Positions 33,944 to 43,204 of a stretch of DNA of 64,000 nt are shown one piece after another. Made by a program: the position numbers and the translations under genes. Numbering within the stretch: the stretch's first letter is position 1; each line of letters begins with the position of its first letter. Below the pieces are notes generated by a model. The model ran no database searches. It had not been told where the DNA came from and worked only from the letters and a program-made list of their open reading frames with translations. Source of the stretch: Streptomyces sp. KMM 9044 (GTDB taxonomy: Bacteria > Actinomycetota > Actinomycetes > Streptomycetales > Streptomycetaceae); the NCBI RefSeq assembly GCF_024701375.2, contig NZ_CP113910.1, positions 3,162,001 to 3,226,000 of the forward strand, in the 5' to 3' direction.

Positions 33944-34938
33944 AGTGCTCGCTCCCCCATCAGACCGGCCGCGCCCTGCGCGAGCATCCCGGTGGCGAGT
34001 TCGCGACCGAGCGCCATCGCCGCCTCATGCGTCTCGGGCACGGGACCGGTGGTGGACAACTGCACCAACGTGGTGCCGTCGGTCGTGCCGACGACGCCCC
34101 GCAGGCGCATTTCCTTGACAATCGACCCGTCCGTCTGGGGGTCCCCCCGGTCTCGAGCGAAGCCGAGAACTGGGGGGAGGTCGGCGAGCGCCCCCACAGG
34201 GGCGGTGCAGCCGGCCTCCAGGGCGGCGAGCAGTGACCGCTCGGCCGTCACGGCGGCCCGCGTGAACGGATCGTCGAGCTCGGCGAGCGCCGCGGTCAGC
34301 TCCGTGTCGCGCACGGAACACTCGACCGCCAGGGCCCCCTGGCCGGGGGCGGGCAAAACCGTGTCGACCGACAGGAAGTCGGTCACCTCGTCGCTGCGCC
34401 CGACCCGGTTCAGCCCGGCAGCGGCCAGCACGACGGCGTCCAGCTCACCGCTGGTGACGTACCCGATCCGGGTGTCGACGTTGCCGCGTATCGGCACCGT
34501 CTCGAACTCCAGGCCGTGGGCGACCGCGTACGCGTTCAGCTGGGCCACCCGGCGCGCCGCGCCGGTGCCGATGCGGGCGCCGCGCGGAAGGTCCGTGAGC
34601 TTGAGCGCGTCGCGCCCTATGAGCACGTCCCGCGGGTCCTCGCGCTCCGGTACCGCGGCCAGGACCAGCTCGTCGTGCGGCGCGGTCGGCAGGTCCTTCA
34701 GCGAGTGCACCGCGAAGTCCACCTCGCCGCGCACCAGGGCATCGCGCAGCGCGGCCACGAAGACGCCCGTACCGCCGATCTGCGAGAGGTGCTCGCGCGA
34801 CGTGTCACCGTACGTGGTGATCGGGACGAGCTCGACAGGCCGTCCGGTCACCTGGCTCACGGCATCCGCCACCTGCCCGGACTGGGCCATGGCGAGCTTG
34901 CTCCGCCTGGTCCCGAGCCTCAGTGCCTTTCCAGTCAT
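33940..34938 (-). CDS. hemC: Porphobilinogen deaminase (hydroxymethylbilane synthase)
   Basis: 332 residues; joins four porphobilinogens into hydroxymethylbilane. LRLGTRRSKLAMAQ, VHSLKDLPTAPH, RIGTGAARRVAQL, IRGNVDTR and the dipyrromethane-binding Cys-244 in LEAGCTAPVGALAD are all present. Just after this Cys, residues ~254-268 (LPPVLGFARDRGDPQ) are encoded by a palindromic element inserted in frame; the usual sequence resumes at TDGSIVKEMRLRG. It overlaps both neighbours by 4 bp. Confidence 0.95.
   Translation of the reverse strand: MTGKALRLGTRRSKLAMAQSGQVADAVSQVTGRPVELVPITTYGDTSREHLSQIGGTGVFVAALRDALVRGEVDFAVHSLKDLPTAPHDELVLAAVPEREDPRDVLIGRDALKLTDLPRGARIGTGAARRVAQLNAYAVAHGLEFETVPIRGNVDTRIGYVTSGELDAVVLAAAGLNRVGRSDEVTDFLSVDTVLPAPGQGALAVECSVRDTELTAALAELDDPFTRAAVTAERSLLAALEAGCTAPVGALADLPPVLGFARDRGDPQTDGSIVKEMRLRGVVGTTDGTTLVQLSTTGPVPETHEAAMALGRELATGMLAQGAAGLMGERAL
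34135..34179. repeat. Palindromic repeat element inserted in the hemC coding sequence
   Basis: 45 bp (15 codons). The outer arms CCCCCCGGTCTCG and CGAGAACTGGGGGG pair around AGCGAAGC. The sequence resembles the short palindromic units with a GAGCGAAGC core scattered between Streptomyces genes; here it lies inside a gene and keeps the frame. Confidence 0.7.
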
Positions 34939-36710
34939 GCCGGCCCTCGGTTCTCTGCGATGTTCGCGATGGTCGCGTTCTTCGCGCTCTTCTCGGTGCT
35001 TTCCTCGGCTCGGGAGACGGAGGCCACCGTCTCGGGGTCGAGGTCGAACAGGGTGCGCAACGCGTCCGCGTACCCGGCGCCGCCGGGTTCGGCCGCGAGC
35101 TGTTTGACCCGCACGGTCGGCGCGTGCAGCAGCTTGTCGACCACCCGCCGCACGGTCTGGGTGATCTCCGCGCGGTGCTTGTCGTCCAGGCCGGGCAGCC
35201 GGCTCTCGAGACGGGCGATCTCACCGGCCACCACATCCGCGGCCATGGTGCGCAGCGCGACCACGGTCGGCGTGATGTGCGCGGCCCGCTGTGCCGCCCC
35301 GAACGCCGCCACCTCGTCGGAGACAATACGCCGGACCTGGTCCACATCGGCAGCCATCGGAGCGTCCGCGGACGCCTCCGCCAGCGCCTCGATGTCCACC
35401 AGCCGCACCCCGGCGAGGCGGTGCGCGGCGGCATCGACGTCGCGTGGCATCGCGAGGTCGAGCAGGTACAGCACGGGCTCCGGGCGCGGCGGCTCGGCCA
35501 CCGGCTCCGGACGGCGCCGCTCGGGGATCCGGCCGACGCTCGCCGCGGTCGCGGCCAGCGCGCCGATCAGCTCGGCGTCCACCTGGTCAGCGCCGTCAGC
35601 GTCAGCGCCGCGCCGGCCTGCCTGGCGGCGGTCGACGGCGCCGCCCGCGGCCCACGCCGCGTGCTGCTCCAGCGTCGACGCGTCCATGCCGGCGACGGCC
35701 GCCTCGCCCATCACGGAGAAGCCGGGCGGCACGGAGGCCAGGTCCAGCGGGCAGTCCTCGTCGGTACCGATGCCCACGGGAGGCAAGGCCGCCGTCCGCG
35801 CCTCCGGCACCCCGCCTCGTACGGCGGCGTCCGGCAGCTCGCCGCGCCCGGTCCCCGGCTGTGCCCCGGCCCGGCCCTCGACACCGGCGGCGATCGCCTC
35901 GGCGGTGAGGACGAGCCCGGTCGCGCCCGTGCAGGAGACGACCACGTCGGCACGTGTCAGCTCGAACGGCACCGACCCCATCGGTACCGCGCGGACCGGC
36001 ACGTCCGTGTCGTCGCCCTCCGTCAGGATCTCGACGAGGCGGTCGGCGCGGTCGGCGGTGCGGTTGGCGACCACGATCTCACGGACACCGGTCCGCGCGA
36101 GCGTGGCCGCGGCCAGCGACGACATCGAACCGGCGCCTATGACCAGGGCCTTCTTTCCCTGCGCCCAGGTCTCGACGGGTGCGCCGAGGGCCAACTGCTC
36201 CAGGCCGAAGGTGACCAGGGACTGCCCGGCGCGGTCGATGCCGGTCTCCGAGTGCGCCCGCTTGCCGACCCGGAGCGCCTGCTGGAACAGGTCGTTCATC
36301 AGCCGGCCGGCGGTGTGCAGTGTCTGCGCACGCGCCAGCGAGTCCTTGATCTGGCCGAGGACCTGCCCCTCACCGACCACCATCGAGTCCAGTCCGCAGG
36401 CCACCGAGAACAGGTGGTGGACGGCGCGGTCCTCGTAGTGCACATAGAGATGGGGAGTGAGCTCCTCCAGGCCGACCCCGCTGTGCTGGGCCAGCAGCGT
36501 GGACAGCTCGGCGACACCGGCGTGGAACTTGTCCACGTCGGCGTACAGCTCGATGCGGTTGCAGGTGGCGAGCACCGCGGCCTCGGCGGCCGGTTCGGCG
36601 GCGACCGTGTCCTGCAGCAGCTTGGTCTGCGCGTCCATGCTCAGCGAGGCCCGGTCCAGCACACTGACCGGCGCGCTGCGGTGGCTCAGTCCGACGACGA
36701 GGAGACTCAT
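34935..36710 (-). CDS. hemA: Glutamyl-tRNA reductase
   Basis: 591 residues; reduces glutamyl-tRNA to glutamate-1-semialdehyde, the first committed step of tetrapyrrole synthesis. LLVVGLSHRSAPVSVLDRAS, the catalytic Cys in VLATCNRIELYADVD, GEGQVLGQIKDSL and the NADPH site LVIGAGSMSSLAAATL are clear. About 130 residues between VVVSCTGATGLVL and LYLLDLAMPRDVD are low-complexity insert, as in other actinobacterial HemA, explaining its size compared with ~420 in E. coli. It overlaps rex and hemC by 4 bp each. Confidence 0.95.
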   Translation of the reverse strand: MSLLVVGLSHRSAPVSVLDRASLSMDAQTKLLQDTVAAEPAAEAAVLATCNRIELYADVDKFHAGVAELSTLLAQHSGVGLEELTPHLYVHYEDRAVHHLFSVACGLDSMVVGEGQVLGQIKDSLARAQTLHTAGRLMNDLFQQALRVGKRAHSETGIDRAGQSLVTFGLEQLALGAPVETWAQGKKALVIGAGSMSSLAAATLARTGVREIVVANRTADRADRLVEILTEGDDTDVPVRAVPMGSVPFELTRADVVVSCTGATGLVLTAEAIAAGVEGRAGAQPGTGRGELPDAAVRGGVPEARTAALPPVGIGTDEDCPLDLASVPPGFSVMGEAAVAGMDASTLEQHAAWAAGGAVDRRQAGRRGADADGADQVDAELIGALAATAASVGRIPERRRPEPVAEPPRPEPVLYLLDLAMPRDVDAAAHRLAGVRLVDIEALAEASADAPMAADVDQVRRIVSDEVAAFGAAQRAAHITPTVVALRTMAADVVAGEIARLESRLPGLDDKHRAEITQTVRRVVDKLLHAPTVRVKQLAAEPGGAGYADALRTLFDLDPETVASVSRAEESTEKSAKNATIANIAENRGPA

Positions 36711-37501
36711 GTCGGCATCACGGCGGGTACGTCCCCGTCGGGTCCCTGGTCGACGGCGGGCTCCTGGTCCGCGGCGGCACCCCGGCGCGCGACAACGGGC
36801 GGCTGGGCGGAGGCGACGACGGCCCCCGAGGCGGCCAGCTCGCCGGCCTTGCGCTGCTCGTGGAAGGCGAGGATCTGCAGTTCGATGGAGAGGTCCACCT
36901 TGCGTACGTCGACGCCGTCCGGGACGGACAGCACGGTCGGCGCGAAGTTCAGGATGGAGGTGACCCCCGCGGCCACCAGACGCTCGCAGACCTGCTGGGC
37001 GGCACCGGCCGGCGTCGCGATCACACCGATCGACACACCCTCGTCCTCGACGATCTGCTCCAGTTCGTCGGTGTGCTGCACGGGTATCCCGGCGACGGGC
37101 TTTCCGGCCATCGCGGGGTCGGCGTCTATGAGCGCGGCGACCCTGAATCCGCGGGAGGCGAACCCGCCGTAGTTGGCGAGCGCGGCACCGAGGTTACCGA
37201 TACCGACGATCACAACCGGCCAGTCCTGGGTCAGGCCGAGTTCGCGGGAGATCTGGTACACGAGATACTCGACGTCGTAGCCCACACCCCGGGTCCCGTA
37301 GGAGCCCAGGTAGGAGAAGTCCTTGCGCAGCTTCGCGGAGTTGACGCCCGCGGCAGCCGCCAGTTCCTCCGAGGAAACCGTGGGCACCGAGCGCTCGGAG
37401 AGCGCGGTGAGGGCGCGGAGGTACAGCGGAAGCCTGGCGACGGTGGCCTCGGGAATTCCTCGGCTACGGGTCGCCGGTCGGTGAGTTCGGCCAGTTGCCA
37501 C
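36707..37501 (-). CDS. rex: Redox-sensing transcriptional repressor Rex
   Basis: 264 residues. An N-terminal winged helix (VSSEELAAAAGVNSAKLRKD) precedes a Rossmann domain (VVIVGIGNLGAALANYGGF) that senses NADH/NAD+. FSYLGSYGTRGVGYDV links the two domains as in known Rex. The C-terminal ~35 residues are Ala/Pro/Gln-rich and dispensable-looking. GTG 37501 (VATGRTHRPATRS) is the likely start. It is the first gene of the rex-hemA-hemC-hemD operon and has a Rex operator 77 bp upstream, so it should regulate itself and heme synthesis. Confidence 0.95.
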   Translation of the reverse strand: MATGRTHRPATRSRGIPEATVARLPLYLRALTALSERSVPTVSSEELAAAAGVNSAKLRKDFSYLGSYGTRGVGYDVEYLVYQISRELGLTQDWPVVIVGIGNLGAALANYGGFASRGFRVAALIDADPAMAGKPVAGIPVQHTDELEQIVEDEGVSIGVIATPAGAAQQVCERLVAAGVTSILNFAPTVLSVPDGVDVRKVDLSIELQILAFHEQRKAGELAASGAVVASAQPPVVARRGAAADQEPAVDQGPDGDVPAVMPT

Positions 37502-37577
37502 GGTGCTCCTGCGGGTAGAGCGGGGCTTCAGGCGGTCATACGTCCCCGGACCGCCCCGTCGCATGCAGGCTATGTCT

Positions 37578-37595
37578 TTGTGAACGCGTGCACAA
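37578..37595. promoter_or_regulatory. Rex operator (ROP)
   Basis: TTGTGAACGCGTGCACAA is an inverted repeat that differs from the TTGTGAANNNNTTCACAA Rex consensus by one base per right arm (TGCACAA for TTCACAA). It lies between rex and the glutaredoxin-like gene, 77 bp before the rex start. Confidence 0.85.
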
Positions 37596-37802
37596 AGATG
37601 GTGTCCGTTTTGTCCACCCAAAGTGACCGGGGTCACGCACTCCCGGCACACTCGCACGGAACCGGTGCACGAACACCCTGGCTCCCTTTGTTCCGGGGGC
37701 AAAACCGCACACCCTCCTCCAGGTATCCCACCCCCGAGACCTGGTCGCCATCGATCCCAAGCGACTTTCCGGCTGTTTTGCACTGGCCGGTCAGTCACAC
37801 CC

Positions 37803-38081
37803 TCAGTCGGCCAGGGCCCTGCGGAGGCGTCCCTCGTCGACACGCCAGAACGTGTGCTGACGGCCGTCGACGAGGACGACGGGAATCTGCTCCCAGTACC
37901 GCTCGTGCAGTTCCGGGTCCTGAGTGACGTCCTTCCCCTCCCACGCCACCCCGAGGTCACCGCACACCTTCTCCACCACGGCCTGGGCGTCGTCGCACAG
38001 ATGACAGCCGGGCTTGCCCACGAGGGTGACGAGACGATCCTGCGAAGCCTTGCGGCGGAAGAGCGGACTCATGTCGGCCAT
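37803..38081 (-). CDS. Glutaredoxin-family protein
   Basis: 92 residues. LVTLVGKPGCHLCDDAQAVV holds a CHLC redox pair in a thioredoxin-like fold, and IPVVLVDGRQHTFWRV has the cis-Pro. It is of the actinobacterial glutaredoxin-like/DUF836 type. ATG 38081 (MADMSPLFRRK) is preceded by GGGG at suitable distance; ATG 38072 is possible. It precedes rex in the same direction with ~300 bp between, which hold the Rex operator. Partner unknown; a thiol-disulfide role is inferred. Confidence 0.87.
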   Translation of the reverse strand: MADMSPLFRRKASQDRLVTLVGKPGCHLCDDAQAVVEKVCGDLGVAWEGKDVTQDPELHERYWEQIPVVLVDGRQHTFWRVDEGRLRRALAD

Positions 38082-38292
38082 TCTCACCCCGTGACGGGGC
38101 AGGGGAACCCCCTGCGACCCCTGGGAGGCGGAACGGCGTACGAAGCGGTGCGCGAAACGGCCTGCGGTCCGGCCCCCGAAGAGCGGTCCCCCTGGGCCGG
38201 GAGGGCCGCTTTAACCACACGGACGTGCAGAGTTCACGGTGTTCGAACCTCTCGGCTCCGGAACAGCCGGACGGACTGGCTATGCTCACGCC

Positions 38293-39204
38293 ATGGCCGC
38301 TCTCGGATGGCTCACTCCCCGTAGACGCTCTGCCACGGCGCGGAGCGTATTGGCAGGCGAGGCCTCGGCGGAGGCAGCACGCAAGTCCACCCAGGAAGTT
38401 TCCGACCGTGAACCGGAGTTCCCGGTTCACGGCGACGAGCGGGCTGCCGCGTTCTTCGACCTGGACAACACCGTGATGCAGGGCGCGGCCCTGTTCCACT
38501 TCGGCAAGGGCCTGTACAAGCGGAAGTTCTTCGAGAAGCGCGACCTCGCCCGGTTCGCGTGGCAGCAGGCGTGGTTCCGGCTGGCCGGCGTCGAGGACCC
38601 CGAGCACATGCAGGACGCACGCGACTCCGCACTCTCCATCGTCAAGGGCCACCGGGTCTCCGAGCTGAAGTCCATCGGCGAGGAGATCTACGACGAGTAC
38701 ATGGCCGAGCGGATCTGGCCGGGCACGCGGGCGCTGGCGCAGGCGCACCTGGACGCGGGCCAGCGGGTGTGGCTGGTCACGGCCGCGCCGGTGGAGATCG
38801 CCCAGGTGATCGCGCGCCGGCTGGGCCTGACCGGAGCGCTCGGGACGGTGGCCGAGTCCATCGGTGGCGTGTACACCGGCAAACTGGTGGGCGAGCCGCT
38901 GCACGGCCCGGCCAAGGCCGAGGCCGTCCGCGCGCTGGCGACCGCGGAGAACCTGGACCTGAACCGGTGCGCGGCGTACAGCGACTCACACAACGACATC
39001 CCGATGCTCTCGCTGGTCGGGCACCCGTACGCGATCAACCCGGACTCCAAGCTGCGCAAGCACGCCCGCACCGAGGACTGGCGTCTGCGGGACTACCGCA
39101 CGGGACGCAAGGCGGCGAAGGTCGGCATCCCCGCGGCGGCCGGCGTGGGCGCGGTGGCCGGCGGCACGGCCGCGGCCATCGCGATGCACCGACGGCGACG
39201 CTGA
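38293..39204 (+). CDS. HAD-superfamily IB phosphatase with C-terminal hydrophobic tail
   Basis: 303 residues. The nucleophile motif is AAFFDLDNTVMQGAALFHF (DLDNT), motif II is VTAAPVEIAQ, and motif III/IV is YSDSHNDIPMLSLVG, all of SerB-like class IB. Residues ~275-295 (VGIPAAAGVGAVAGGTAAAI) could anchor it to the membrane. ATG 38293 begins MAALGWLTPRRRSATARS. The family includes phosphoserine- and phospholipid-type phosphatases; the substrate is not evident. It lies upstream of bldN. Confidence 0.88.
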   Translation: MAALGWLTPRRRSATARSVLAGEASAEAARKSTQEVSDREPEFPVHGDERAAAFFDLDNTVMQGAALFHFGKGLYKRKFFEKRDLARFAWQQAWFRLAGVEDPEHMQDARDSALSIVKGHRVSELKSIGEEIYDEYMAERIWPGTRALAQAHLDAGQRVWLVTAAPVEIAQVIARRLGLTGALGTVAESIGGVYTGKLVGEPLHGPAKAEAVRALATAENLDLNRCAAYSDSHNDIPMLSLVGHPYAINPDSKLRKHARTEDWRLRDYRTGRKAAKVGIPAAAGVGAVAGGTAAAIAMHRRRR

Positions 39205-39629
39205 CTCCGGCCTCTCCCTGCCGCACCTGCCGCACCTGCCGCCCGGTCAACTCCGCGGCGACGGACACCCGTACGGCCACCGGTCCGATCAGCGGGGAGC
39301 AGAAGTGGCACCCCGCCCGCGAACCCGGGCAATCCGACTGCCTCACCCCGCATCCCCATTGTCCAGTCCTCTTGGCTGCACACGGCCACAGCACGTCCCG
39401 CACCGAACCGGAATGCGAAGAATTTCGGTCAACATTCGGTCACCATCGGGCACCTGAACGAACATCAACAGGCCACCGAAACGACGTAACCGACGATTTC
39501 AGCAACTCGGCGTAGCAGTACCTGCACGAAGCGTTATTCTCCTCAGACGCAAACCGGTACCCCTCCGTCGCCACGACGGGTGAAAGGTTCCGCACTGCAC
39601 GTGATGGAAGCTCTGCCTCTGGGAGTCCC
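39205..39629. other. bldN upstream region
   Basis: 425 bp without a gene. It is A/T-richer toward 39400-39560 and should carry the bldN promoter and its developmental control sites. I could not identify a convincing BldD or other operator by eye. Confidence 0.5.
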
Positions 39630-40463
39630 GTGTACCCACACGTCGGGGTTGACGACCCGGGCCTGACCGCACTGCGCACAGCAGTCACGGCGGCCCGGGA
39701 GCTGCTGCGCGGCTGCGTCCCCACCGCGTACGCCGCCCCCGCGTACGCCGTCCCCGCATTCGCCACCGCACCCGCCGGCCCCTGCCCCACCGCCGCCGAC
39801 GCGCCCGTCGGCCCCTGCTACGCCCTCGCCGACGACAGCGCCGCGGCGGGAAGACACCGAGGCGGACGGCCGTCCGGCGGCGCGGCCACCACCCGCCGTC
39901 CCGCCGCGGACAGTGACAGCGCCAGGATGCTGGAGCTCGTGGAACGCGCCCAGGCGGGCGAGGCCGACGCCTTCGGACGGCTCTACGACCAGTACAGCGA
40001 CACCGTGTACCGCTTCATCTACCACCGGGTGGGCGGCAAGACGACCGCCGAGGACCTCACCAGCGAGACCTTCCTGCGGGCGCTGCGCCGCATCGGCACC
40101 TTCACCTGGCAGGGACGCGACTTCGGCGCCTGGCTCGTCACCATCGCCCGCAATCTCGTCGCCGACCACTTCAAGTCCAGCCGCTTCCGCCTCGAGGTCA
40201 CCACCGGGGAGATGCTCGACGCCAACGAGGTCGCACGCTCCCCCGAGGACTCCGTCCTCGAGTACCTGTCCAATACCGCCCTCCTCGACGCCGTACGACG
40301 TCTCAACCCCCAACAGCGCGAATGCGTCACGCTCCGATTCCTCCAGGGCCTCTCCGTCGCGGAGACCGCCCGCGTGATGGGCAAGAACGAAGGAGCGATC
40401 AAGACCCTCCAGTACCGGGCCGTCCGCACCCTCGCGCGGCTTCTCCCCGAGGACACGCGCTAG
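39630..40463 (+). CDS. bldN: Developmental ECF sigma factor BldN, with N-terminal pro-region
   Basis: 277 residues. Sigma-70 region 2 is EADAFGRLYDQYSDTVYRFI to DLTSETFLRALRRI; region 4 is LNPQQRECVTLRFLQGLSVA to GAIKTLQYRAVRTLARLL. The first ~85 residues (VYPHVGVDDPGLTALRTA, then an Ala/Pro/Tyr-rich stretch) form the pro-sequence removed during maturation of BldN in Streptomyces. BldN directs aerial-hypha genes such as those for chaplins and rodlins. The gene 230 bp downstream encodes its anti-sigma factor, confirming the assignment. Confidence 0.95.
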   Translation: MYPHVGVDDPGLTALRTAVTAARELLRGCVPTAYAAPAYAVPAFATAPAGPCPTAADAPVGPCYALADDSAAAGRHRGGRPSGGAATTRRPAADSDSARMLELVERAQAGEADAFGRLYDQYSDTVYRFIYHRVGGKTTAEDLTSETFLRALRRIGTFTWQGRDFGAWLVTIARNLVADHFKSSRFRLEVTTGEMLDANEVARSPEDSVLEYLSNTALLDAVRRLNPQQRECVTLRFLQGLSVAETARVMGKNEGAIKTLQYRAVRTLARLLPEDTR

Positions 40464-40694
40464 CATCACCACCAGCGACAGGAAACATGCCCTGGGTGCC
40501 ACACCGTCGGCTTCCCGAACCGGCTCTTCGACGTGCGTAACCCATGCACCGTACCGCTCGTTGTGCGGGATACAGGCTCCCTGTGGTCGATCCCCGACCG
40601 ACTCCGATCACCCGATCGTGTGGACATGGTCAGGGGGTGGAACCCTCAGGACCCCCTGGGGAGTCGACCGTCATGACGAGAGGAGGTGCCGCCA

Positions 40695-41948
40695 GTGATC
40701 GCGAACGTATCGGCACACCGGCGGGCGAACGCCTTCGCCCAGGCCCTGGAGGAGCAGTCCGATCGGGGCACGGCGGCCGAACAGTCCAAAGGATCGGCCC
40801 CGGCTCCGGCGGCTGCGGAGACGGAACAGGCGCGGCTGCTCACGCTGGCCGCCGGTCTCGGCGAGCTGCCCAGGCCGGAGCTGGACCCCGAGGTCAAGGT
40901 CGTCCAGCGGGCCCGACTGGTGGCCGCGTTCGAGGCCATGCTCCAAGAAGGCACCGCCGAGGGCGAGGCAGCGGATCCGTCCGTACCCGACCAGCGTTCA
41001 CGCCGTGCCCGGGGCGCACACCGGGCAACCCCGCTGGGGAAGCTGAGACCGCGCTCACGTCTGGCCAAGGGCCTCACCGCGGGCGGACTCGGCGTCACCG
41101 TGGCCGCGGGCGCCTTCGGCGGAGTCGCCGCCGCCAGCTCCGACGCCCTGCCCGGCGACTCGCTCTACGGTCTCAAGCGCGGCATGGAGGACGTCAAGCT
41201 CGGCCTGGCCGACGGCAACGACGAACGGGGCCGCGTCTTCCTCGACCACGCCTCCACCCGCCTCAGCGAGGCCCGTCGGCTGATGGAGCGTGGCCGCAGC
41301 GGCGACCTCGATCACGAGTCCCTCGGCGAGATCCGCCGCACCCTGTCCGGCATGCGGCACGACGCGTCCGAGGGCCATCGGCTGCTGCGCAACGCGTACC
41401 GGCACGACCCGGACTCCCTGGGCCCCATGCAGGCCCTCTCCTCCTTCTCGCACGCGCACCGGCAGGTCTGGGGATCCCTCCGCGACCGGCTGCCGCCGCA
41501 GCTCGGTGACGTCAGCGAGCAGGTCTCGTCGGTGTTCGACGCCATAGACGAGGACGTCGCCCCCCTGCAGTCCCTGCTTCCCACCTCCCCTGCCCGCAAG
41601 GGCGGGGGCGACGGCAGCGAGAGGCACGGCGGCTCCGGGTCCACGCCGAGCGCCCCCTCCGGCACGGACAGCTCCAGGACACCCGGCACCGGCACCGACG
41701 GCTCCGCCGACGAGGACGGCACCGGCAGCGGCGCCCCCGGCGGGTCCGCCGACTCCGGCGACAAGGACGAGGGCCTGATCGACGGCAGCACCGGCGGGCT
41801 GCTCGACCCGCCGGAGGAGAGCGCCGGCACCTCGCCGCCTGCCGACGGCGGCGGAGCGACCGCGCCGGCCTCGCCCGACGTCACGCTCCCGCCCCTCCTT
41901 CCCGGCCTGCTGCCGGGGCTGGGCATCGGCGGCGAGGACGTGGAGTAG
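40695..41948 (+). CDS. rsbN: Membrane anti-sigma factor for BldN
   Basis: 417 residues. The N-terminal ~110 residues (VIANVSAHRRANAFAQALEE, LPRPELDPEVKVVQRARLVA) form the sigma-binding domain. One membrane helix is at ~122-145 (GLTAGGLGVTVAAGAFGGVA). The outside part is DUF5667-like (LPGDSLYGLKRGMEDVKLGL) and ends in a long Ser/Gly/Asp-rich tail. GTG 40695 has a perfect AGGAGG eight nt upstream. Known role: it holds BldN at the membrane until differentiation. Confidence 0.92.
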   Translation: MIANVSAHRRANAFAQALEEQSDRGTAAEQSKGSAPAPAAAETEQARLLTLAAGLGELPRPELDPEVKVVQRARLVAAFEAMLQEGTAEGEAADPSVPDQRSRRARGAHRATPLGKLRPRSRLAKGLTAGGLGVTVAAGAFGGVAAASSDALPGDSLYGLKRGMEDVKLGLADGNDERGRVFLDHASTRLSEARRLMERGRSGDLDHESLGEIRRTLSGMRHDASEGHRLLRNAYRHDPDSLGPMQALSSFSHAHRQVWGSLRDRLPPQLGDVSEQVSSVFDAIDEDVAPLQSLLPTSPARKGGGDGSERHGGSGSTPSAPSGTDSSRTPGTGTDGSADEDGTGSGAPGGSADSGDKDEGLIDGSTGGLLDPPEESAGTSPPADGGGATAPASPDVTLPPLLPGLLPGLGIGGEDVE

Positions 41949-42033
41949 GTCGCGGCGGAGCGACCGCGTGGATTGGCGGGTCCCCCAGTGGCCGGGGCCT
42001 GCCCCTTCACGTGCACACTACGGACGGGCCTCC

Positions 42034-43191
42034 CTAGAAGAACACCGAGCGTCGCTGCACCAGCAGCTTGTAGAGGGTGTGCTGGATCTGTTCCCGGACC
42101 TGGTCGGTCAGGTTGAACATCAGCATCGGGTCCTCGGCCGCCTCCGGCGGGTAGCTCTCCGTGTGGATCGGCTCGCCGAACTGGATGGTCCACTTCGTCG
42201 GCAGCGGGATCACGCCGAGCGGGCCCAGCCACGGGAAGGTCGGAGTCAGCGGAAAGTACGGGAACCCGAGCAGCCGCGCGATGGTCTTCCCGTTGCCGAT
42301 CATCGGGTAGATCTCCTCGGCCCCGACGATCGAGCACGGGATGATCGGTGTCCGCGCGCGCAGCGCCGTGGACACGAAGCCGCCGCGGCCGAAGCGCTGC
42401 AGCTTGTAGCGGTCGGCGAAGGGCTTACCGAGGCCCTTGAAGCCCTCCGGCATCACCCCCACCAGTTCCCCCTTCTCCAGCAGCTGTGCCGCGTCCTCGG
42501 CGCAGGCCAGGGTGTGACCGAGCTTGCGGGCGAGTTCGTTGACCACCGGCAGCATGAACACCAGGTCCGCCGCGAGCAGCCGCAGATGCCGGTCGTCGGG
42601 GTGGTTGTCGTGGACGGCGACCTGCATCATCAGACCGTCCAGCGGCAGCGTCCCGGAATGGTTGGCGACGATCAGGGCGCCGCCCTCGGAGGGGATGTTC
42701 TCGATGCCCTTCACCTCGACCCGGAAGTACTTCTCGTACACCGGACGCAGCAGGGACATGAGGACCTGGTCGGTGAGCTCCTCGTCATAGCCGAAGTCGT
42801 CGACCGCGTAGTCACCGGTGAGCCGGCGGCGCAGGAAGGCCAGCCCGCTCGCGACCCGCTGCTCCAGGCCGCCGCCCTCGTCCCCGGAACCGGGTTCCGC
42901 ACCGGTGTCGGGGACGGCACCGGACGCGGCGCCGCCGCCGTCATGCTCTGCGCGGAGTTCACGAGGCTCGCGGGCTTCACGGGGCTTGCGGGTCTCAGGG
43001 GACACCGGGGCGTCGTCCCCGGCGGACGCCCGCCCCGGCAGGGGCTGGACGTCGCGCATCCCGGCGGCCCCCGCCCCCTGGCGCCGGTTTCCCGCACCCC
43101 GGCGGCGCGACGGGCGCTGCGCGGCGCCCCCGGCACCCCCGCCCCCACGGGAGCGGTCGTCGTCGAACGGAATGACCTTGGCGTCCGCCAT
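42034..43191 (-). CDS. Lysophospholipid (1-acylglycerol-3-phosphate-like) acyltransferase
   Basis: 385 residues. Residues ~1-130 are low-complexity and charged; the catalytic domain begins near VYEKYFRVEVKGIENIPSEG. NHSGTLPLDGLMM is the HX4D acyltransferase motif, and VGVMPEGFKGLGKPF and TPIIPCSIVGAEEIYP are later family blocks. Probably membrane-associated glycerolipid synthesis. ATG 43191 (MADAKVIPFDDDRSR) is the start. It lies 13 bp after an epimerase-like gene in the same direction and is likely cotranscribed. Confidence 0.9.
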   Translation of the reverse strand: MADAKVIPFDDDRSRGGGGAGGAAQRPSRRRGAGNRRQGAGAAGMRDVQPLPGRASAGDDAPVSPETRKPREAREPRELRAEHDGGGAASGAVPDTGAEPGSGDEGGGLEQRVASGLAFLRRRLTGDYAVDDFGYDEELTDQVLMSLLRPVYEKYFRVEVKGIENIPSEGGALIVANHSGTLPLDGLMMQVAVHDNHPDDRHLRLLAADLVFMLPVVNELARKLGHTLACAEDAAQLLEKGELVGVMPEGFKGLGKPFADRYKLQRFGRGGFVSTALRARTPIIPCSIVGAEEIYPMIGNGKTIARLLGFPYFPLTPTFPWLGPLGVIPLPTKWTIQFGEPIHTESYPPEAAEDPMLMFNLTDQVREQIQHTLYKLLVQRRSVFF

Positions 43192-43204
43192 CGTGCTGCG
43201 CTCC

